This document shows, one piece after another, positions 5,816 through 10,152 of a stretch of 10,152 nucleotides of DNA. Where the stretch lies: contig CALBXV010000631.1 in assembly GCA_937890045.1 (NCBI GenBank), forward strand, positions 1 to 10,152. The letters run 5' to 3'. Numbering within the stretch: the first letter of the stretch is position 1; every line of letters begins with the position of its first letter. The notes beneath the pieces were generated by a model. It worked only from the letters and a program-made list of their open reading frames with translations, had not been told where the DNA came from and ran no database searches. The translations under genes and the position numbers were made by a program. The stretch is from an uncultured archaeon (GTDB lineage Archaea > Thermoproteota > Nitrososphaeria > Nitrososphaerales > CALBXV01).

Positions 5816-7885
5816 ATGGCGGAGTTAAAACTCTGGCAACGAGTAAATAACCTCACAGGTCAGTCTTCTAAGTCAAGGTACTTAGTCCCCTTCATTAATA
5901 ATGCCTCGAAATGGCTTATTAATTCCTTACCTGAAAAATTTTTATGGTCTGTTGCGAGTACGACAGAAGATGATACTACCCAGAACGGTTTAGTTGGTTA
6001 TGAATCGTCTGCTAGTACAGTAGGGACTGGCTCTGGAATAGCTTACGATAAGATTCTTGCTGTATGGAGATATGAAACTACATATAGTTCTGGTACTGCT
6101 AGCGGTGGAACAATAGGAAAGAGAGTAAAAAGACCCTGTTTAGAGATTCCCGACTCTCTTTTATACGCAACTGACGAATCTGATTCAATTCATTTCCCAA
6201 CTAGGATGTTTCCCAAGTTTTATAAGCTTGCTGGAAAAATCTATGTTAAACCTGACCCTGATTTTAACGAAGAAGCGACATCTGGGACTAGTCTTTCATA
6301 TACTGACCCTGCTGGAACTACAGTAACTGTAAGTGGTCAGAATGGAGATAAAGCTGTTATAGTATACGCAGCTCCTCCATTAGCTACTGAGAATACTGAT
6401 TCATGGATACTAGCTGAGTGGGACAATGTGGTTATTATGTACGCTGCATCTCAAGATATGATGAGATTATCCAATGCTGAGGTAGAAAAGGTCGCAAATG
6501 CTACTACTGGGTTACTAAAGTTGTATCAAGATGGTCTTCCCACATATACACCACCTGTCGTACCAGCTCTTCCTACGTTTTCTTATAGTGGGTCACTTCC
6601 CACATTTGATTCTTCTGGTCTTACTTTTGACCCTGATACTGCATTGAGTCTCCCCAGTTATGTATCTGAGGTAATGTCTTCACTACCTACTCTTAGTATA
6701 GTCAATGATATTGCAACTCAAACAGGTCAGACGTTCCCAACACTTAGTGCTTCTAGCTTTCCAGTTCCGCCAACACCTCCTGCAGGTCCTAGTTTTACAT
6801 ACGTAACACCTACTACAGTTGATTTACCATCGGGATTAGAGGCTCTTTCGACTACACTTCCATCATTTGTACCTCCAAGTGTGAGTATAAGCTTTACAGA
6901 TTTTGATGCTGAGATGACAAAAGCTAAGGATTGGATGAAAAAAGGTCTTGAAACTGTTGAGTACAACTCTACTAGCAATATTAGTAGAGATGGGGATGAC
7001 GCAGTATTATCAATAGGGTATGACTTATGGAATGAAGATGTAGAGGTTGTACAGGCTAAACTAGGAGCTATGGCTTCAGATTTGAGTGTAGCTGGTCAGG
7101 AAATGCAAAAACAAGCACAAAAGCTATCACAATATCAGGCTGATGTGCAAAAAGAGTCTGGAAGAGTACAGTCTCAATTATCTAATTACACACAAGAATT
7201 AAACAAAGTTGTTCAAAATGCTCAAACTAAGATGGGTACTTACACCACAGAGCAGAAAGATAAGCAATCAGACCTTCAGGCTTCAATGGAAGAGTATAAA
7301 GATAGGATTGGCAAGTTCAATTCTGATTTACAGAGTTATTCAGCTCAAGTGACTAAGGTTGTTAATGAGTATCAGACTGAGGCGAATACGCTAATTTCAC
7401 AGTTTCAAGCTGAAACTGGTACTCAGGTAGCTGAATATCAGGCAATAGTTAATGCATATGTGAATGAATTTCAGGCTAAGTATCAACAGGCTCTCCAAAA
7501 GTATCAACAAGAGTACCAGAATGAGTTAGGTAGATATACTGCGAAATTCAATACTTCTTTACAGGAGTTTAATGCATTGGTTGCTAAGTATGCGACAGAG
7601 AACCAGTTGAGATTAACTGAGTATCAACAGAAAGCTGGAGCGGAAATACAGAAGTATGGGGCTGAACTTCAAGGTCAACAGACTGCATTTGAGTCAAATA
7701 TGAATAAAGCAAAGAATTATGTTGAGCAGGCACAGATAAGACTTGCTAATTCCAAAGATTTATTTACTAAATCATCAACATTCTATCAATGGGCGATCAA
7801 TGAGTTGAGAAGTGGTACTGGAGCATTGAGTGCACCACCTCAACAACAGGCTGCTCAAAGAGGAGAGGAGCAATCTAGCACATGA
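5816..7885 (+). CDS. Composite virion protein: adaptor-like domain, proline-rich linker, long coiled coil
   Basis: This 689-aa protein was not matched to a named family. Residues 1-245 look like a phage head-tail adaptor: a start helix (LWQRVNNLTG to about 45), a mixed region with FPTRMFPKFYKLAGKIYVKP (127-146) and VIVYAAPP (181-188), then a helix WILAEWDNVVIMYAASQDMM (197-216). Residues about 241-355 are a Pro/Ser/Thr linker with repeated hydrophobic-Pro-Ser/Thr-hydrophobic tetrads (LPTY, LPTF, LPSY, LPTL, FPTL, LPSF). Residues about 405-650 are Gln-rich coiled coil whose aromatics step by 7, 11 or 18 residues. The end is disordered. It lies between the capsid gene and the split adaptor, so a head-tail or tail-shaft structural role is inferred. 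The ATG at 5816 has no clear ribosome site, only an AAT-rich spacer. Its stop overlaps the next start by four bases (ATGA). Confidence 0.7.
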   Translation: MAELKLWQRVNNLTGQSSKSRYLVPFINNASKWLINSLPEKFLWSVASTTEDDTTQNGLVGYESSASTVGTGSGIAYDKILAVWRYETTYSSGTASGGTIGKRVKRPCLEIPDSLLYATDESDSIHFPTRMFPKFYKLAGKIYVKPDPDFNEEATSGTSLSYTDPAGTTVTVSGQNGDKAVIVYAAPPLATENTDSWILAEWDNVVIMYAASQDMMRLSNAEVEKVANATTGLLKLYQDGLPTYTPPVVPALPTFSYSGSLPTFDSSGLTFDPDTALSLPSYVSEVMSSLPTLSIVNDIATQTGQTFPTLSASSFPVPPTPPAGPSFTYVTPTTVDLPSGLEALSTTLPSFVPPSVSISFTDFDAEMTKAKDWMKKGLETVEYNSTSNISRDGDDAVLSIGYDLWNEDVEVVQAKLGAMASDLSVAGQEMQKQAQKLSQYQADVQKESGRVQSQLSNYTQELNKVVQNAQTKMGTYTTEQKDKQSDLQASMEEYKDRIGKFNSDLQSYSAQVTKVVNEYQTEANTLISQFQAETGTQVAEYQAIVNAYVNEFQAKYQQALQKYQQEYQNELGRYTAKFNTSLQEFNALVAKYATENQLRLTEYQQKAGAEIQKYGAELQGQQTAFESNMNKAKNYVEQAQIRLANSKDLFTKSSTFYQWAINELRSGTGALSAPPQQQAAQRGEEQSST
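7133..7690 (+). other. Coiled-coil segment with a 7/11/18-residue aromatic ladder (residues 440-625)
   Basis: Phe or Tyr occur at residues 440, 458, 476, 494, 501, 508, 519, 530, 541, 552, 563, 574, 585, 592, 603, 614 and 625. Every step is 7, 11 or 18 (7+11). From 505 to 582 a second register holds Leu, Val or Ile every 11 residues, and from 545 to 611 a third holds Val, Tyr, Phe, Leu or Ile. This is a hendecad-rich coiled coil. Confidence 0.85.
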
Positions 7886-8154
7886 CAATTCTTGAAATGA
7901 TGGAGAGGTCTGGATCAGATAGTACTAATCTCACTATTTCGTGGATTAGAGATGCTTTTAACATGATCGAATCAAATGGTGGAGATACATCTAAGGTAAA
8001 AAAACAAGATTTAGTGTCTGGGACTAGGGATTATAACCTCCCAGCAGATTTAATGGCTCTATCTTCAGTATCTATTCTTGATACTAAGGATGGAAATAAG
8101 TATAAAAGAATATCACGATTGGTATTTGATCCGTTAGTTACAGAGGATGCGTAA
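7882..8154 (+). CDS. Head-tail adaptor-like protein, N-terminal half (split gene)
   Basis: These 90 residues look like the first half of a phage head-tail adaptor. An N-terminal helical region (SDSTNLTISWIRDAFNMIES, 12-31) is followed by YNLPADLMALSSVSILDTKD (50-69) and KYKRISRL, which resemble the strand and loop elements of such connectors. It ends abruptly at TAA where related proteins usually continue, and the next gene supplies what looks like the missing half. The ATG overlaps the previous stop (ATGA), with a GGAGAGGAG purine run about 12 bases upstream. With the next gene the total is 251 residues. It would sit under the portal and seal the filled head. Either a natural gene split or a frame disruption is possible. 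Recognition is by motif style, so the family is moderately certain. Confidence 0.6.
   Translation: MTILEMMERSGSDSTNLTISWIRDAFNMIESNGGDTSKVKKQDLVSGTRDYNLPADLMALSSVSILDTKDGNKYKRISRLVFDPLVTEDA
8142..8147 (+). promoter_or_regulatory. Ribosome site AGAGGA inside the upstream frame, serving the 8154 start
   Basis: AGAGGA lies six bases before the ATG at 8154, whose A is the last base of the upstream TAA (TAATG). This good spacing supports genuine initiation or termination-reinitiation there, rather than an arbitrary first ATG. Confidence 0.6.
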
Positions 8155-8639
8155 TGAGTCAGGATGTAAATAGAGATTATTTCTGGAGAACGAGAGGGTC
8201 TACTCTTGAGGTTCTAAAATTAAAGCGTAGTGGATCGGCTGTTAAGAATGATGGCTCTCTTTCACCTAATAGAGATGAGTTAATATACCCTGATGAATCA
8301 GTAGATGATGGAGTAAGAGTTGAATATACCGCATTTGTCAACCCTTTTGTTAGTGCAGACCCAAATGTACTCGCAACTGGAGATACAAATGAGACTACGT
8401 GGACTAATCCAACTTTAACACCTGTTGACTCCCCGACAGAGACAACTCATGTTAATCTGAATAGACTGTTGTCTATGGCGGTTGTAAGTTATATCAAGGC
8501 TATGGTATCAGAATTGAAAGGAGACTTGAAAGCAAAAGAGTACTATTTGAGAGAATTTTGGAAAAGAGTCTCTGATGCGGAGAGTAATAAACGGATGGTT
8601 TCGATGTCATTTCCGACATCTCCATTTGCAGTGAGGTAA
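8154..8639 (+). CDS. Head-tail adaptor-like protein, C-terminal half (split gene)
   Basis: These 161 residues begin with DVNRDYFWRTRGSTLEVLKL, which reads like the central part of an adaptor, not an N-terminus. A strand region VRVEYTAFVNPF follows. A long C-terminal helix (HVNLNRLLSMAVVSYIKAMV, then DLKAKEYYLREFWKRVSDAESNKRM) is typical of connector proteins, in which a Tyr/Phe-rich helix ends in Ala-x-x-Asn-Lys. The gene lies in the -1 frame relative to its partner, and its frame is open upstream only back to 8130. The start is not Met-Ala, unlike most genes here, consistent with a secondary start. Two polypeptides could assemble together, or a base change could have broken one gene. I favour a working split because both parts keep intact frames and the start has a ribosome site. 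Confidence 0.62.
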   Translation: MSQDVNRDYFWRTRGSTLEVLKLKRSGSAVKNDGSLSPNRDELIYPDESVDDGVRVEYTAFVNPFVSADPNVLATGDTNETTWTNPTLTPVDSPTETTHVNLNRLLSMAVVSYIKAMVSELKGDLKAKEYYLREFWKRVSDAESNKRMVSMSFPTSPFAVR

Positions 8640-8642
8640 AAT

Positions 8643-9149
8643 ATGGCGAATCAAATAAGAATACATACATCATGTGAGGTTATACAAGATGTAGGAGCCT
8701 CGGCTGGAGCTCAATCAGGAATTACTTATGTAAATAAACAGCTCGATGGTAATGCAGATTCTAGATCGTGGGGTGGCAATTATACTCTTTCCGTAGAACC
8801 TGCTGATGGGAAAATCTGTTATTGGAAAAATGCTGTACTAGACGATACAGGTCCAAGCATAGATTATTTAGATGATAGTGGTTGGACAACATCATCAGAT
8901 GTTACTGATGGTGCTATTCCTACAACAGCACATGTAGTCGCAGTTGAATATGTAAAAACACTTGGAACAGTATCACACGTTGATGTCACATTAGCTGCAG
9001 AGGTTATTGCAAGATTAACATTAGGTGAGTCTATTGTAATCCCATGGCATGTTGGTGAAGTAGTAGGCTCAATTGGACTTACTCCATCACATGCTTATTC
9101 GGCTGGAGTTAATGAAGCAACAGTTAATGTAATGTTGGCAGGAGTTTAA
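8643..9149 (+). CDS. Hypothetical virion structural protein, beta-rich
   Basis: I do not recognise this 168-aa protein. It is acidic, with few Lys and Arg, no signal peptide and no hydrophobic segment long enough to cross a membrane. Alternating polar and hydrophobic stretches, such as YTLSVEPADGKICYW and HVVAVEYVKTLGTVSHVDVT, suggest beta strands. The C-terminal third (about 125-168) is Gly/Val/Ala-rich. It starts four bases after the adaptor stop, with GAGG six bases upstream of the ATG. Its position between adaptor and fibre-like genes suggests a small capsid decoration, tail or neck protein. That is inference from context only. Confidence 0.6.
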   Translation: MANQIRIHTSCEVIQDVGASAGAQSGITYVNKQLDGNADSRSWGGNYTLSVEPADGKICYWKNAVLDDTGPSIDYLDDSGWTTSSDVTDGAIPTTAHVVAVEYVKTLGTVSHVDVTLAAEVIARLTLGESIVIPWHVGEVVGSIGLTPSHAYSAGVNEATVNVMLAGV

Positions 9150-9157
9150 TAAACAAT

Positions 9158-9163
9158 AGGAGA
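9158..9163 (+). promoter_or_regulatory. Shine-Dalgarno site for the 85-aa gene
   Basis: AGGAGA lies five bases before the ATG at 9169 in the 19-base gap after the previous stop. It is the strongest ribosome site downstream of the capsid gene and suggests that this small product is needed in quantity. Confidence 0.7.
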
Positions 9164-9168
9164 TAGTT

Positions 9169-9426
9169 ATGGCGGTAGGAGTAGGAAAAGTAAAAGGTCT
9201 CATGGATTTTCCACTAGCGGAATCTGTAGCCCCTTACATAGAAGCGGTACAGGTAGTAGCTGATACTGATTATAAGGCTTGTAGAGCAGTATTCAGTAAA
9301 ACAGCGGCAGCCCATGTACTAACGGTAAACGGATCAGCAATTACCTTTACAGGTATGGTAGCTGGTACGATATATCCGATTTCAGCTACAAAATGCACAT
9401 CAACAAACGTAATATTCTTGTATTAA
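9169..9426 (+). CDS. Small beta-rich virion protein, possibly decoration or spike-base type
   Basis: This 85-aa protein has the order Ala/Val strand (YIEAVQVVADTDYKACRAVF), a short HVLTVNGSAITFTGMVAGTI stretch, and an end of YPISATKCTSTNVIFLY. That layout recalls small phage proteins of about this size with a 'vyvG..Gd..v...G..vtf.nvpaGt.lPv...rv..Tgt.a..ivaly' pattern, often annotated as spike-base or decoration-like. The match is by eye and weak, because the usual glycines are partly replaced. It has a strong AGGAG ribosome site, which fits a multi-copy structural protein. The next gene begins directly after its TAA. Two Cys (residues about 38 and 76) are present, with no clear metal-binding arrangement. 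Confidence 0.6.
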   Translation: MAVGVGKVKGLMDFPLAESVAPYIEAVQVVADTDYKACRAVFSKTAAAHVLTVNGSAITFTGMVAGTIYPISATKCTSTNVIFLY

Positions 9427-9873
9427 ATGGCTACAGCATCAAGAACATTTGTAGACCTTGAAATTCTGAAGAACTCTGATTTCGACCAGAGTATCAACTT
9501 TGATGTGAATTATCCCTTTATCACAGATGGAGTAGTTATTAAGGATTATGAGTTGGCTATAGCTGCTGATTATTCTACTACTGCTGTTGTAACATTAAAG
9601 AGTGATGATGTTGCAGGAAGTGGGGTCCCAGCTGCGAGGTTGATTTTAACTCAAGGAACCCCTACAACGGAATCAGTTCTCCAAATCCACATTCCAGCGA
9701 TTGCTGGGGAAGGCGGTGGTTGCAATACATTTAAAACGGGAGATTTTGCTGATGGATTTGAAGGAACATATGAATTATTAGAGAGATCAAGTACTGGTGT
9801 TGTAATAAGACAGGCAGAAGGTGATGTAGTTGTAAGGTCTGCTGTTACAGGCACATTTGGTTATGATGCATAA
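9427..9873 (+). CDS. Hypothetical virion structural protein, beta-sandwich-like
   Basis: This 148-aa protein is acidic and beta-rich: DQSINFDVNYPFITDG (20-35), then alternating strands with AVVTLKSDD and SVLQIHIPAIAG. The C-terminal motif FEGTYELLERSSTGVVIRQA, followed by EGDVVVRSAVT, resembles a recurring phage module in which a polypeptide strand is followed by a residue run describing 'G.YdLe....g.v.r...G.v.v...vT', found in small proteins next to tail-fibre genes. I do not assign it to a named family. The ATG abuts the upstream TAA with no ribosome site in the gap, so translation probably depends on coupling to the 85-aa gene. It precedes the fibre-like gene by two bases. A tail or host-attachment accessory role is the simplest inference. 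Confidence 0.6.
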   Translation: MATASRTFVDLEILKNSDFDQSINFDVNYPFITDGVVIKDYELAIAADYSTTAVVTLKSDDVAGSGVPAARLILTQGTPTTESVLQIHIPAIAGEGGGCNTFKTGDFADGFEGTYELLERSSTGVVIRQAEGDVVVRSAVTGTFGYDA

Positions 9874-9875
9874 TT

Positions 9876-10152
9876 ATGGCTGATGTAAGTACAAAAAGTT
9901 TTGGCAGTCAGACAGTAACAAAAACTACTGACAGCTTTTCAATAAATTCTTCATCTATTCCTCATAGTAGTACGAATGTAACTGCTACAAATGTGAGGGA
10001 TGCTATTGATGAGGTCGCAACACAATTAGCGGTGGGAGCATCAGCTCCGACAGCAGATGTCACCGAAGGTGACTTGTGGTACGACACAGATGACGACCAA
10101 TTATTTGTGAGGAGAGATAGTTCTTGGACTGAGATGGTTCAAGAAGACCTCA
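9876..10152 (+). CDS. Tail-fibre-like structural protein, 5' part only (runs off right edge)
   Basis: The ATG at 9876 opens a frame with no stop through the window end, giving 92 visible residues. They are Ser/Thr-rich at first (SFGSQTVTKTTDSFSINSSS), then contain VTATNVRDAIDEVATQLA, closely matching the 'vTAtNVQdAIdEL' segment widespread in phage tail fibres, and EGDLWYDTDDDQLFVRRDSS, matching the 'GDlWyDt..d.lyvy.dg.W' module of fibre and collar-associated proteins. Both are usually N-terminal or interior parts of long trimeric fibres, so the full protein is probably much longer. Only two bases separate it from the previous stop and no ribosome site is evident. It likely takes part in host recognition. 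The function of the C-terminal part cannot be judged. Confidence 0.7.
   Translation, partial: MADVSTKSFGSQTVTKTTDSFSINSSSIPHSSTNVTATNVRDAIDEVATQLAVGASAPTADVTEGDLWYDTDDDQLFVRRDSSWTEMVQEDL

Noticed and set aside
7133..7690. DNA-level tandem repeat underlying the coiled coil
   Set aside because: The 33-base periodicity is visible in the protein but codons differ between units, so it is an old or selected protein repeat and not a recent DNA duplication.
8127..8156. Programmed -1 frameshift joining the two adaptor halves
   Set aside because: The overlap open to both frames is only about 25 bases and contains no slippery heptamer. TAATG reinitiation with a ribosome site is the simpler mechanism.

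Overview
The window reads as one stretch of the structural (virion morphogenesis) module of a tailed bacteriophage or prophage. All genes lie on the + strand and are tightly packed. Most neighbours overlap by 1-8 bases or sit less than 40 bases apart, and the largest gap is 76 bases. Strong AGGAGG-type ribosome sites indicate a bacterial host. The AT-rich sequence and the protein styles resemble environmental (often marine) podovirus-like phages, but the host cannot be named from this sequence. No terminase, integrase, replication gene, tRNA, CRISPR array or insertion sequence is visible.

Layout. (1) Bases 1-933: the 3' end of an unrecognised gene, then a lysozyme-like virion protein with the look of the Phage_lysozyme2 (tail-tip lysozyme) family. 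(2) 926-5739: the classic head order of portal (P22-like, 743 aa), scaffold (300 aa) and major capsid protein (HK97 fold, SU10-like, 542 aa). (3) 5740-5815: the main intergenic gap, holding a nested GC-rich hairpin directly after the capsid gene. (4) 5816-7885: a 689-aa composite protein with an adaptor-like N-terminal domain, a proline-rich linker and a long coiled coil. The aromatic residues of that coiled coil step strictly by 7, 11 or 18 residues. (5) 7882-8639: a head-tail adaptor-like protein split over two overlapping reading frames. (6) 8643-9873: three small, beta-rich putative structural proteins. (7) 9876 to the right edge: the start of a tail-fibre-like gene.

How they work together. 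Scaffold and capsid protein assemble the procapsid around the portal ring. The split adaptor, and probably the N-terminal domain of the 689-aa protein, would close the head and join the tail. The lysozyme-like protein would open peptidoglycan during DNA entry. The small downstream proteins and the fibre-like gene would decorate the particle or bind the host.

The points most worth attention are the 7/11/18 aromatic ladder in the 689-aa protein, the split adaptor with its TAATG junction, the switch in arginine codon use confined to the scaffold and capsid genes, and the charged coiled-coil insertion inside the portal. I see no defence or other accessory system here. The novelty lies in the virion architecture.
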